From contig JAGAKE010000004.1 of NCBI GenBank assembly GCA_017625775.1, forward strand, positions 1-37,587: a stretch of 37,587 nt of DNA, in the 5' to 3' direction. Under the pieces are notes generated by a model. It saw nothing but the letters and a program-made list of their open reading frames with translations. It ran no database searches and had not been told where the DNA came from. The stretch comes from Fibrobacteraceae bacterium. GTDB taxonomy: Bacteria; Fibrobacterota; Fibrobacteria; Fibrobacterales; Fibrobacteraceae. The translations under genes were made by a program, and so were the position numbers. Positions 8,541-17,024 of this stretch are shown here, piece after piece (position 1 is the stretch's first letter; every line of letters begins with the position of its first letter).

Positions 8541-9437
8541 TTAAAAAATATCAACATTTATCTTAAGTCCGTCTTTTACAAGGCTTTCTCTAAATTTTTC
8601 CATGCCTGCAGAAAGATTTTTTAACTCATCAAGAAGTTCTTTTTCTTTAAGATAAGGAATTGGAGCCGATTCTACCAAATTATCCATTTTTTGTTTCATC
8701 ATTTGTAAGGAATCGAGAAGGGCATTGATTTCTTGTTTCTTTTCTTCGATTTTTTCAATGGAAGAGCTGCCCTCGTTCTTTACTTTGTCTAAAATATTCT
8801 CGGCGGTTTGAAGAGCATTTTTTGTATTTGAAAGCAAATTTTCAATATCGTTTTTTCCTGAAACCATCATAGAGTTGGCGCGCTCTAAAAGGGCGTTCCC
8901 TTTATTTTCCAGGCGAGAAATTCTTTTTCCATTTTGGCCACCAATCAAGGAATCAATAGAAGCCTGCGCACTCACCATAATAGAATCAAGTACGTTAAAA
9001 GCTTCTTTCAGTTTTCTTGTAATTCCAGAAGTGCCTTCGTCGTATTGACCGGTAGCCGTATCGCCAGAAGCTAAAAATTCTTCTGAATTCCCGAGAAGAA
9101 TACAAACTTCACGTTCTCCCATTAAGCCAGAGTTGATTAAGCGGAAAGAAGAATTTTTCGGAATGGCGGTGTGAGCTAAAACTTCAATGGTTACAAAAAC
9201 AGCATCTTCTGTTAAATTCGCAGAAAGAATTTCTCCTCGACTTAATCCGTTTACACGTACTTTATTTCCAGGAGAAAGTGTTCCGATTTGTTCAAAGCGC
9301 AAAACGTATTGGTTTCGCAAATGGTACGGACTTTCAGGGTGCTTAAAATAAAACAATGAAAGGCAAGTCACTAAAATGGTACTTGCAATTAATGCCGCTA
9401 ACCAATTTCGCCGAACAAATCGTTTCCATTTATTCAT
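8541..9437 (-). CDS. MlaD/MCE-family lipid transport protein
   Basis: A 298-residue protein with a short cytoplasmic start, one membrane helix (NWLAALIASTILVTCLSLFYF, about residues 12-32) and an MCE domain (YVLRFEQIGTLSPGNKVRVN at about residues 44-63, then GLSRGEI). The rest is a long helical region rich in Asn, Lys and Glu (about 170-290). MCE proteins form hexameric rings that move phospholipids between inner and outer membranes, so a diderm cell is implied. The usual partner ATPase and permease (MlaF/MlaE) are not adjacent. Its start overlaps the hprK stop by 8 bases, suggesting coupling in an hpf-hprK-MCE operon. Confidence 0.85.
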   Translation of the reverse strand: MNKWKRFVRRNWLAALIASTILVTCLSLFYFKHPESPYHLRNQYVLRFEQIGTLSPGNKVRVNGLSRGEILSANLTEDAVFVTIEVLAHTAIPKNSSFRLINSGLMGEREVCILLGNSEEFLASGDTATGQYDEGTSGITRKLKEAFNVLDSIMVSAQASIDSLIGGQNGKRISRLENKGNALLERANSMMVSGKNDIENLLSNTKNALQTAENILDKVKNEGSSSIEKIEEKKQEINALLDSLQMMKQKMDNLVESAPIPYLKEKELLDELKNLSAGMEKFRESLVKDGLKINVDIF

Positions 9438-10464
9438 AAGGTGTCAAATCCATATCTAAAAAAGCATCCCAGTTTTCACCAGAAGCTTTTTTCTGTATTC
9501 GTTCAAGCAAGCGCTGGTTAAATGCCTGAGAAGAATTTTCTCCGGCAGATTTCATTAAAGTATTCATGGCGATTACTTCTGAAATCACAGTTAAGTTTTT
9601 TCCTGGAGTTACTGGAATTACAATGTGTGGTACTTGAACGCCCATGATAGATTCTGTTTCATTTAAAAGACCAGTTCTATCGGTTGCACAAGAACAACCT
9701 CCAGTTTGATTCCACATTTGAAGTTCTACGAGTACTTCGATTTTTTTGATTTTACGAACAGCGTGAATGCCGAACATGGAACGAATATCAATAATTCCAA
9801 TTCCTCGAATTTCCATGCAGTGACCTATTAAAGCATCTGGCATGCCGATAAGTGTGTTGCCAAGTTGCATGATTTCTACAGCGTCGTCGGCGACAAGTCT
9901 ATGGCCACGTTCTACAAGGTCAAGTACACATTCTGATTTACCTACATTACTATCACCAATGTAAAGCATTCCTACACCGAATACATCTACAAGGCTTCCA
10001 TGAATTTTAGTGTAAGGCGCAAAGTATTTTTCAAGAATGGCGCGGGTTTTAAAAATAAATTCAAACGTGTAAAGTGGGGAAGAAAATAGCGGAATGTTTT
10101 TGGCTGAACACATATCCACCAATTCTTGGTGAGGTTTTTGCCCATGAGTGACAACCCACATTGGAGCATTAAATGAGGAAAGTTTATTGAAAGCATCGCG
10201 ACGAGCGCCTGGCCCGATCGATTCCAAATAATTCCATTCGGTATGTCCAATAATTTGAATTTGGTGCGAACTATAAACAGAAGTATAGCCTGTTAGCGCA
10301 AGCCCAGGTCTATGCAAACCTACTTCAAGAATGCAGGAATTTTCTGAAGTTTCTCCGGCATGAATCGTAAGCTTTAAATCGTTTTTGAAACGTTTATAAA
10401 ATTCCAAAACCGGGAGCTTTTCCCGGTTCTGAATATTTAAGTTGTCTAAAGGGCAATAGGCCAC
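9430..10464 (-). CDS. hprK: HPr kinase/phosphorylase
   Basis: A 344-residue protein. It has the N-terminal helical domain, then the catalytic segment KIHGSLVDVFGVGMLYIGDS with the conserved His, the P-loop GDSNVGKSE near residue 170, LVADDAVEI, and the signature EIRGIGIIDIRSMFG. The C-terminal PVTPGKN loop is also present. The enzyme phosphorylates and dephosphorylates Ser-46 of HPr, linking carbon supply to regulation. In a Gram-negative-type cell this often serves regulation rather than sugar uptake. It lies 3 bases after hpf and overlaps the MCE gene, so the three are very likely one transcript. Confidence 0.96.
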   Translation of the reverse strand: MAYCPLDNLNIQNREKLPVLEFYKRFKNDLKLTIHAGETSENSCILEVGLHRPGLALTGYTSVYSSHQIQIIGHTEWNYLESIGPGARRDAFNKLSSFNAPMWVVTHGQKPHQELVDMCSAKNIPLFSSPLYTFEFIFKTRAILEKYFAPYTKIHGSLVDVFGVGMLYIGDSNVGKSECVLDLVERGHRLVADDAVEIMQLGNTLIGMPDALIGHCMEIRGIGIIDIRSMFGIHAVRKIKKIEVLVELQMWNQTGGCSCATDRTGLLNETESIMGVQVPHIVIPVTPGKNLTVISEVIAMNTLMKSAGENSSQAFNQRLLERIQKKASGENWDAFLDMDLTPYE

Positions 10465-10467
10465 AAT

Positions 10468-10785
10468 TTATACCACTTCAGAAACTGGTTGTGCTTTGTG
10501 GTCTTTTTGCTTTTCGTTTTGCTTTTTCAGCTGAACTTTTACCCTTTCCAAAGCGACATCAATTGCCTTGCCCATGTTTTCTTCGTCTGCAGAAGCGACA
10601 ACGACAGAGCCTGTAATGTTCATGGTAATATCACAACGGCGTAAGTGTTCAACTTCATGATCTAAGACAACAGAGGCACCAGTGATGTTGGGGTAAAATT
10701 TGCCCAATTTTTCGATTTCTTCTTGAACTCGTTCCTGCAAATTAGCAGAAGCGTTAAAATGACGTGCGGTAATCGTAATATCCAT
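10468..10785 (-). CDS. hpf: Ribosome hibernation promoting factor (short HPF/YfiA type)
   Basis: A 105-residue protein beginning MDITITARHFNASANLQERV, with the beta-alpha-beta fold of the HPF/YfiA family, including the CDITMNITG strand and a basic C-terminal end. It binds the small ribosomal subunit at the decoding centre in stationary phase. It is the short form, without the dimerising C-terminal domain. I chose ATG 10785 over the ATG 51 bases earlier because the family starts with this strand and AGAGG sits about 8 bases upstream. A sigma-70-like promoter lies about 50 bases ahead. Confidence 0.93.
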   Translation of the reverse strand: MDITITARHFNASANLQERVQEEIEKLGKFYPNITGASVVLDHEVEHLRRCDITMNITGSVVVASADEENMGKAIDVALERVKVQLKKQNEKQKDHKAQPVSEVV

Positions 10786-10837
10786 AGCATTATCCTCTGT
10801 TGAAGTCTCTCGGAAATGAATTATTTCCGTTTCCAAT

Positions 10838-10866
10838 GATATACTCTATTATTTCTAAAAAAACAA
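10838..10866 (-). promoter_or_regulatory. Sigma-70-like promoter for the hpf-hprK-MCE operon
   Basis: On the minus strand, TTGTTT (10861-10866) is followed after 17 bases by TATATC (10838-10843), about 50 bases before the hpf ATG. The short palindrome GGAAATAATTCATTTCC lies between promoter and gene and may be a regulatory site. Confidence 0.45.
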
Positions 10867-10931
10867 TTTTTTTTTCATTTTTCTTAAAAATTCTGAGAGA
10901 ATTAAGAAAAAAGTATTCTATGGAAAAAGAA

Positions 10932-10961
10932 TTTCAAGCCGGTTATTTATAGTTCTATAAT
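10932..10961 (+). promoter_or_regulatory. Likely promoter of argA
   Basis: A consensus TATAAT lies at 10956-10961, with a weak -35-like TTCAAG at 10932-10937 (18-base spacing). The predicted transcript would start near 10968, giving a leader of about 40 bases before the ATG at 11007. Confidence 0.4.
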
Positions 10962-11006
10962 ATTTTATTGCTTATTGATAGAGCGAAACTTCTTATATTT
11001 TATTGT

Positions 11007-12356
11007 ATGACACCAATTCCTGAATTAAAAGTTCAAAAACTCGAAGTCGCTGGCTTTATTCGCGAAGTTTTTAGCTATATCAGCCGCTTTAAAGGGCAGC
11101 TCTTTATTATGAAAATAGAGGATAGTCTAATGGACCACCCTCTGTTTCCCGTTTTGATTCGGGATATTACTCTTTTGCACAAGTTAGGAATTAAAGTTTT
11201 AATTGTTCCAGGCACAAGAAAAAGTATTGATAAACAACTTTCTGCTTGGAATATTCAGTCTAGTTTTCATGAAGGGATTCGCTTGACAAGTGAATCAGCA
11301 TTGCCTCTTGTAGAGCAAGCTTCTTTAGGTGTTTCTCAGCGCATTATGAGTCTTTTGACAGCTAGTGGTTGTCATGGAATGCAAGGCAACTGGGTTTCGG
11401 CAAGAAGTCTTGGTGTTATTGATGGCGTTGATTACATGCGTACCGGAAAAATTGACCGGATTCAAAAAGAAATTTTAGAACAGTTGCTTAAGGAAGATTA
11501 CATTCCTATTTTACCGCCAATTGGTTGGAATAAATTAGGGCATGCTTACAATATTTCTAGCACAGAACTCGCTACAGAATTATGTAAGTATTTGGAAGTT
11601 GGAAAATTATTCTTCATTGGAAGCGAATGTGGTATAAAAGCAGATGATTTGAAAACAGGGCGGCTAACGGAAAATTTGGCGCTTACAGAAAGTGGGCTAG
11701 TTTCTGCATTAGATATTGACCAAGCAAGAGAAATTTTAGACTTAAATACGCAACTGAATTATGGTCAAGTAGATTATTTGGTAAATGCTATTTCTGCATG
11801 TAAGGCTGGTGCAAAACGTGTTCATTTGATTAGTGGTGAAATGCAAGGTAGTGTTCTTCAAGAAGTGTTCTCTAGCCGCGGTGATGGAACTATGGTTTAT
11901 GCAAACCAATATTCTACCATTCGGCCAGCTACTATTGATGACATTCCTGATATGCTCCGCATGATGCAAGATTACATTGCAAAAGGTTATCTCATTGCAA
12001 GAACATCTGAAAACATTCTTGACAAACTTTCAGATTATGTTGTTTATGTAATTGATAATGCTATTCATGGTTGTGGCGCTTTACACGCCTATGAAAACGA
12101 TTCCGCAGAAATCGCAGCCATTGCTGTTGCGGCAAACTACCGGAAGGCTGGCATTGGTGAAGCACTTGTCCGGCATTTGATTGACACTGCAAAAATGCGC
12201 GGCAAAAAACAGTTGTTCTTGCTTACAACCCAAGCTCCGGATTGGTTCTATTCCTTTGGTTTTGAACCAGGAACTGTAGAGGATTTGCCTCCTTCAAAAC
12301 GGGCCACTTACAACACCAAGAGAAACTCAAGAGTCTTAGTGATGACTTTAGGGTGA
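11007..12356 (+). CDS. argA: N-acetylglutamate synthase, amino-acid kinase plus GNAT type
   Basis: A 449-residue protein. The N-terminal amino-acid-kinase fold includes KVLIVPGTRKSIDKQL and YIPILPPIGWN. A C-terminal GNAT acetyltransferase domain (IRPATIDDIPDMLRMMQDYI onward) carries the acetyl-CoA loop AVAANYRKAGIGEALVRHL. This two-domain layout is that of classical ArgA, which makes N-acetylglutamate from glutamate and acetyl-CoA as the first arginine step. Such enzymes are usually inhibited by arginine through the kinase-like domain. I prefer ATG 11007, although no clear Shine-Dalgarno precedes it; an upstream TTG at 10968 would add 13 residues. No other arg gene is adjacent. Confidence 0.92.
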   Translation: MTPIPELKVQKLEVAGFIREVFSYISRFKGQLFIMKIEDSLMDHPLFPVLIRDITLLHKLGIKVLIVPGTRKSIDKQLSAWNIQSSFHEGIRLTSESALPLVEQASLGVSQRIMSLLTASGCHGMQGNWVSARSLGVIDGVDYMRTGKIDRIQKEILEQLLKEDYIPILPPIGWNKLGHAYNISSTELATELCKYLEVGKLFFIGSECGIKADDLKTGRLTENLALTESGLVSALDIDQAREILDLNTQLNYGQVDYLVNAISACKAGAKRVHLISGEMQGSVLQEVFSSRGDGTMVYANQYSTIRPATIDDIPDMLRMMQDYIAKGYLIARTSENILDKLSDYVVYVIDNAIHGCGALHAYENDSAEIAAIAVAANYRKAGIGEALVRHLIDTAKMRGKKQLFLLTTQAPDWFYSFGFEPGTVEDLPPSKRATYNTKRNSRVLVMTLG

Positions 12357-12579
12357 ATGGTTGCTGTGTCGGGGAGCTTGTTGTAAAGTTACATTGGGGA
12401 CATCAGAACCAATGCCTTCGTTTAGTTCAAACGGAGTCACGTTAATCCTGTTGAAGGGAATCGTCACCACGATGAATTTCATCCTTGATACGATTTGTAA
12501 AGACACTTAGCGATTTTCGAAAGTCTCTTTTCTAAAGTGATCAAATTCGACCACCTTAAAATCAGCCGTATAACCACCA
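12357..12579. other. Short intergenic region with weak minus-strand coding traces
   Basis: No clear gene. On the minus strand one frame reads about 24 residues (GGYTADFKVVEFDHF and nearby), a TAA, then an open 44-residue stretch from ATG 12482 that runs into the end of argA. This may be the residue of a decayed gene or chance. Neither part is recognised. Confidence 0.3.
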
Positions 12580-13419
12580 TTATTTCTTCGCAATGGCTTT
12601 TTTGCGTTCCTGCTTCAACTTTTTGGCACTGATTTTGGGCGTGGGGAGATTTTCGGGCATTGTTCCGCCAAGTTCCGCAATCGTTTGCCGAACCTTTTTG
12701 CCTACGGCATAATGGGTTTCATTTGCCTGCTCCTTCCCCTTGATGTTTTCACGACGGAGTTTGTCGTCAGTCTGGGTGATGCGGAACAGGTTTGCCGCAA
12801 GTTCGGTGGCCCCCATGTGATCCAAGATCTGTTCGTTTTTCTTGAGCCCCTTGCGCTTGTGAATATCCTTCATTCCCAAGCCGTTGTAAAGTCCCTGATA
12901 ACCGCGATTCTGAAACACGGCGTAATCCACAGGAGTTTCAACACCGGCCGCCTTTGCAGAACTGGCAAGGAATTTGTTGCGAATGGTCACTTCGTCACGA
13001 ATGGCCAGGCGCTTTTCGTCTTCCGAAAGCTGAGTCGCCGCATCCGAAATTTCCTTCTGCCGGGTTTTGACGGCAAAATATGTTTGACCCAGGGCAATCA
13101 CTTCTTTGCGGGGGTCTCCGTTCATCACAATCAGGTAACAAGCGTAACGGGAAAGCTTGATATCGGTAATTTCTCGCTGGGCCCCTTTGGCGAGATTTAT
13201 CATTTTGCCGACGTCGGCAAAATGATCCTCAACATCCAACCCGCTGGCCTCACAGGCGGTTTTTGCACGGACAATCGATTCTTGAAAACGGCGCCACTGG
13301 GCATATTCAAGAGCCGTTTGCAACTCCCTTGCATACCAGAATTCAGTTCCATTTTCGTCGGTGTGCTTGATATTCTCAAACGTCTGCTGAGAATAGGTGA
13401 CAATTTCTTTTTTAGCCAT
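12580..13419 (-). CDS. dinD: DNA damage-inducible protein D (DinD)
   Basis: A 279-residue protein that matches DinD along its length as I recall the family. It starts with a BRO-N-like domain (NGTEFWYARELQTALEYAQW, residues about 20-39), followed by DIKLSRYACYLIVMNGDPRK. The middle section is RNKFLASSAKAAGVETPVDY, and the C-terminal half carries GLGMKDIHKRKGLKKNE. In E. coli DinD is SOS-induced and inhibits RecA strand exchange. ATG 13419 follows AGGAGG at 5-base spacing, so the 26-residue upstream extension is excluded. No obvious LexA site was found. It is more GC-rich than the surrounding genes, suggesting transfer. Confidence 0.9.
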   Translation of the reverse strand: MAKKEIVTYSQQTFENIKHTDENGTEFWYARELQTALEYAQWRRFQESIVRAKTACEASGLDVEDHFADVGKMINLAKGAQREITDIKLSRYACYLIVMNGDPRKEVIALGQTYFAVKTRQKEISDAATQLSEDEKRLAIRDEVTIRNKFLASSAKAAGVETPVDYAVFQNRGYQGLYNGLGMKDIHKRKGLKKNEQILDHMGATELAANLFRITQTDDKLRRENIKGKEQANETHYAVGKKVRQTIAELGGTMPENLPTPKISAKKLKQERKKAIAKK

Positions 13420-13487
13420 AGGGCCTCCTGTGTTTATTGTTTTTATTAGGAACGCCCTTGCAATACGGCAAAGCCAGATAAAGCAAA

Positions 13488-13520
13488 AGCGCATCATTCC
13501 TTTCTAGGGAATGACGCGCT
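13488..13520. repeat. 13-bp imperfect inverted repeat upstream of dinD
   Basis: AGCGCATCATTCC (13488-13500) and GGAATGACGCGCT (13508-13520) match at 12 of 13 positions around a 7-base loop. It lies between the divergent dinD and zinc-ribbon genes, about 70 bases from the dinD start. It could be an operator or a terminator-like fold. Confidence 0.45.
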
Positions 13521-13638
13521 GGGATGTAATGTACCTAATATTTGAAAAACTGGCAAGAGGGGCAAGAAAATTTTACAAAGGGAACTATTCCTAACGTAAA
13601 AAGTGTATATTAGAATCTAGCTGTCAAGGAGACACACA

Positions 13639-13824
13639 ATGACCCAAAAACTCTGGAACAAATGCAAAAAGTGCGGCTGCGACAAGCCCGAAGACACCGA
13701 AAAACTTTGCGAGCAATGCAAGGCAAAGCGGCGGCAATTCTGGAGCGATCTCAAGAAAGTTGGCGGCGTAGCCGCTGGCGCATTGCTGGTGGTTATTGCC
13801 GGCGGGAAGATGAGGAAGAAGTAA
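13639..13824 (+). CDS. Small zinc-ribbon protein with one membrane segment
   Basis: A 61-residue protein with two CxxC pairs (CKKC and CEQC, residues 9-12 and 24-27) followed by a basic helix and a hydrophobic segment VGGVAAGALLVVIAGGK near the C-terminus. AAGGAG precedes the ATG at a good distance, which supports a real gene. The layout suggests a small zinc-binding protein anchored in the membrane by its tail. The function is not known to me. It lies divergently from dinD and shares its higher GC content, so both may have arrived together. Confidence 0.68.
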   Translation: MTQKLWNKCKKCGCDKPEDTEKLCEQCKAKRRQFWSDLKKVGGVAAGALLVVIAGGKMRKK

Positions 13825-13836
13825 CAACTTCTTTTT
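13816..13836 (+). terminator. Weak terminator-like hairpin at the end of the zinc-ribbon gene
   Basis: AAGAAGT and ACTTCTT form a 7-bp stem around AACA, followed by a short T run. It overlaps the stop codon. The stem is AT-rich, so strength is doubtful. Confidence 0.35.
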
Positions 13837-13839
13837 CAA

Positions 13840-14160
13840 CGAGTACGTCCTATTCTTATTTGCTCCGTTGGGAGTAATCTTGCCTTCTTCCACGAGTTCG
13901 GAGAGATAAATCTTTGTGCGAGAAATCTTCAAGCCGATGTAAGCAGAGATTTCTTGAGAGCGAACTTCTTCGTGTTCGGCAAGATATTCGACAATCTTTT
14001 TCTTGAATTTTGTCGATTTTTTATCGCCGATTTATCGCCGATTTTTGAATTTATCGCCGATTTATCGCCGATTTTTGAATTTATCGCCGATTTATCGCCG
14101 ATTTTTGAATTTATCGCCGTTTTATCACCGATTTATCGCCATTTTCGGGATTTATCGCCG
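13840..14160 (-). pseudogene. Remnant of a winged-helix protein tail (AlbA_2 or Fic type) with repeat linker
   Basis: On the minus strand a frame reads FKKKIVEYLAEHEEVRSQEI, then SAYIGLKISRTKIYLSELVE and EGKI. This is a winged-helix domain like those at the C-terminus of AlbA_2-type ATP-binding and Fic proteins. The repeats upstream read GDKSAINSKI again and again, but in a different frame. Adding one A to the six-A run at the junction would fuse SAI to KKSTKFKKKI. A further TAA sits in the repeat frame at its 5' end, and no N-terminal domain is present. I conclude that only a decayed 3' end remains. The downstream end is unclear because it runs into the zinc-ribbon gene. Confidence 0.55.
14021..14110. 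repeat. Three perfect copies of a 30-bp tandem repeat
   Basis: The unit TTATCGCCGATTTATCGCCG plus ATTTTTGAAT occurs exactly three times (14021-14050, 14051-14080, 14081-14110), with a degenerate fourth copy to about 14160. Each unit also contains the half-repeat TTATCGCCGAT twice. On the minus strand it encodes GDKSAINSKI, and it probably varies in copy number by slippage. Confidence 0.9.
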
Positions 14161-14256
14161 TTCAGGATTCCTATTCTACCTAAATACAACTCCATCCGCT
14201 TGACACAAAGTGACAAAATGCAACTATTTACCGAGGCTTTTCAATTCCTTCCTATC

Positions 14257-17001
14257 CTAATTCACCATATACGCTTTCAATTTACTTTCAAGTTGTTCGC
14301 GTTCGTTGCTTCCCTTGGTAGAAAACCTCACATAATCAATGCCATATCGTTCTAATATACAATCTTTCATACGATCGCGTTCTGCCTGAACAGATTCTTG
14401 CTTATGGAAATTCGCGCCATCAATTTCAATTGCCAAAACAGGTGTTTTTGAAATACGGTTCGTAATGAGAAAGTCAATATGCGTTGAAGGATGTTTGGCA
14501 TAACTGAGCAACGCCAGGTTATCCGCTATTTTTGAAAAATCACGAATTAGATGATTCATTGGATACTCAAAGAATACATCTAAACTTGGACAAGTTTTCA
14601 AGACATCGCGAATCATTCTGTACGCAATGTTTTCCGAAGGATATTTCGAGATACTTTCCATGTTTCTGAAATTCGTGCAGCACTTTTGACTAAACAAAAC
14701 ATCGAAAATGGAATAAACCCTACTTTCTACAGACTCACCGGCATTGTATTGAATGTAGCCAATTAGGTCATCAAGAATGCTACCTTTTGGTTGTTCCTGC
14801 TTAGAAGCAACCAAGATAAATTTGTTCTTTGCTCTTGAAACAGCTACATTTATTATCTGCGGATCTCCGGAAAACTCGGTCAAAACATTATCTACCGTTG
14901 AGAAAATTATCACATCCTTCTCACGGCCTTGAAACTTATGAATGGTCGATATATCAATGTTCGGGACAACTTTTCTTAATCCACTGCATTGTTTGTTATA
15001 AGGAGAAATTATCCCTACATCGGTCGTTTTGAGTGTTGGCATCACTTCTTGAGCAATTGCATCTATCTGTTTCTGGTTGACATTATTTTCTCGACTAGTC
15101 GGAGCCGTCCAATGAATTACCAGCGGATTTTGTTCTGTATTGTTAGAAAGAACAACCAGCTGATTGTCATAGAATTTCTGATTACAAAACTCAATAATCT
15201 TCGGGTGGCAACGATAATGTTCTTTCAACAAAATTTTAGCGGCTTCGGGAATAAAGCGACCAACAGAATCCAAGAAACTCACATCTGCACAGTTATACAT
15301 CTGAGGCACTTTATGCTTTTCAAAAATTTCTTGATACTTTTCCTTTTCTTCTCTTGTCGTCACCTTTTCAAGTTGCTTACTATCGCCAACAATTACAGCA
15401 TTCCTAGCACAAGAAATAGCCAATGCACCCGTAGCAATATCAACCTGCGAAGATTCATCCATAATCACATAGTCAAAAATTGCATTTGGACTAAGCGCAC
15501 TCTTTGACGCAAACGTAGTGCTGAATATAATCGGGTAATCTTTAAGGAATTCACTCCATTTACGATACAAATCATCTTTTGTATATATGGTTTGTTCTTT
15601 TCTCAGATTAAACTTTCGGAAAACATTCTCGTACAAAATTGATTTTGAAAAGCTCTGCAAATCAGACGCCGCCCGCTCATTAGCCTTTACAGAATTTTCC
15701 AAAGATTTAATGCGATTTCCATATTCAGCCAATCGAATTATAAAACAGAAATTTTCAAGACTTGCTATAATCGCAGCAACATCACCCTTGAGAAATTTCC
15801 AATTAGAAAGCCCCTTAACAAAACGTAGCCAAACACGAGTAAAGAAAGAAAACTTGTTTCTTGACGGGTTATTCTTAAGATTTGATTCTAGTTGGCTTCT
15901 AACGGATTCTATATCGAATTGATTCAAATCATTTCGATTTTCAATGGAGTAGTCTGAAATTCCCAATTCATCTAGATAGTCCTTAAAATGCTCATAATTC
16001 ACTCTCGCACTTTCAAATTCCGTCTTTACGCGAGCTAACTCATTCTGCTCACTAAAAAGCCGTTTTGCGTCGGAAACTTTCTTTAATATGTTCTTTTGCC
16101 AAGAAGCAAGGCTCGGACGATTTTTTTCTATGGGAAGTTCCAATTTTCTAGGCTTCTGCGATTCAATAAAAGATGTCTTATTTTCATCTTTACCAAGCAT
16201 AGCCGAAAGAAAATCCAATTTATATTGAGACAACTTCTCTTGGACGTTCTTTATGGCGCTGTTATTGTTTGATACGACCAACGCAGTCTTCCCTTGAATC
16301 AGCAAGTTGGCCAGGATATTTAAAATCGTCTGTGTTTTACCGGTTCCTGGAGGACCTTGAATTAGGCTAATTGTATATTTGAACGCATTTTGAACTGCAT
16401 TGATTTGGCTGAGGTTGCAACCAAACGGGAAAACAAGACTTCGTGTCTCTGTAGTTTGCAAATCCTTTTGAACGCCAAACTTCAAATAAAGAGCCAGCGC
16501 GGTATCTTCACCTTCGTAGATTCCTTTTATTTTGTCATATTGCTTTTGCAATAAGGAGGCATCCGTTTTCTTATTATCATTTTCACAAAACTCTTGAACC
16601 AACAAGGGATTATTTGCCGCGACATCCTTCAGATAATTCAAGACAGCACTTTGAAAAGTATCCCTCGTTTCGTTCAGGACCTTCAATTCATCATATTTAT
16701 AGGTTTTAGCCTTATCCTTGAAAACAATATGCCAATATTTTTTGTTCGATTTGGCATCACAAAACTCATAGATGTTTTCAATATTGTAAAGTTCAATGCC
16801 ATTTACGGAAATCTTCTGTTTTTTGAAATCATGCTGGCAAGGGTTATTAAGACAAACAACATTACCGGCACTATATTCATAAGCACTACCATTACGAAAA
16901 ACAACCTTACATTTCCGACTGGCATCATCAAAGGAAAGAGATTCGACCTCTTCCGTCTTAATTTCACCTTTGATTAATACGAGAACTTCACGTGGATTCA
17001 T
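14257..17001 (-). CDS. SF1 (DNA2/NAM7-type) helicase with C-terminal PD-(D/E)XK-like nuclease domain
   Basis: A 914-residue protein. Residues 1-110 are a beta-rich, unrecognised domain. The helicase core has Walker A GPPGTGKT (216-223), Walker B VIMDESSQVD (about 511-520), VGDSKQLEKV, LKEHYRCHP, STIHKFQGREKDVIIFS and VAVSRAKNKF, the set typical of UPF1/DNA2-like SF1B enzymes. A long helical insert lies at 300-460. The last 100 residues (HIDFLITN, then VLAIEIDGANFHKQ) resemble the DUF2726/Vsr-like nuclease fold, with D and ExD/K-type residues. Fused helicase-nucleases of this shape often act in phage defence. It is the last gene of a run DUF1016, CoiA-like, 108-residue protein, helicase, with gaps of 0-24 bases, so it probably works with them. 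It ends in TAG. Confidence 0.8.
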   Translation of the reverse strand: MNPREVLVLIKGEIKTEEVESLSFDDASRKCKVVFRNGSAYEYSAGNVVCLNNPCQHDFKKQKISVNGIELYNIENIYEFCDAKSNKKYWHIVFKDKAKTYKYDELKVLNETRDTFQSAVLNYLKDVAANNPLLVQEFCENDNKKTDASLLQKQYDKIKGIYEGEDTALALYLKFGVQKDLQTTETRSLVFPFGCNLSQINAVQNAFKYTISLIQGPPGTGKTQTILNILANLLIQGKTALVVSNNNSAIKNVQEKLSQYKLDFLSAMLGKDENKTSFIESQKPRKLELPIEKNRPSLASWQKNILKKVSDAKRLFSEQNELARVKTEFESARVNYEHFKDYLDELGISDYSIENRNDLNQFDIESVRSQLESNLKNNPSRNKFSFFTRVWLRFVKGLSNWKFLKGDVAAIIASLENFCFIIRLAEYGNRIKSLENSVKANERAASDLQSFSKSILYENVFRKFNLRKEQTIYTKDDLYRKWSEFLKDYPIIFSTTFASKSALSPNAIFDYVIMDESSQVDIATGALAISCARNAVIVGDSKQLEKVTTREEKEKYQEIFEKHKVPQMYNCADVSFLDSVGRFIPEAAKILLKEHYRCHPKIIEFCNQKFYDNQLVVLSNNTEQNPLVIHWTAPTSRENNVNQKQIDAIAQEVMPTLKTTDVGIISPYNKQCSGLRKVVPNIDISTIHKFQGREKDVIIFSTVDNVLTEFSGDPQIINVAVSRAKNKFILVASKQEQPKGSILDDLIGYIQYNAGESVESRVYSIFDVLFSQKCCTNFRNMESISKYPSENIAYRMIRDVLKTCPSLDVFFEYPMNHLIRDFSKIADNLALLSYAKHPSTHIDFLITNRISKTPVLAIEIDGANFHKQESVQAERDRMKDCILERYGIDYVRFSTKGSNEREQLESKLKAYMVN

Positions 17002-17024
17002 AATGAGAAAGAAAAAAACAAAAT

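Noticed and set aside
12685..13449. 254-codon plus-strand frame
   Set aside because: Fully antisense to dinD; no recognisable domain and no ribosome site.
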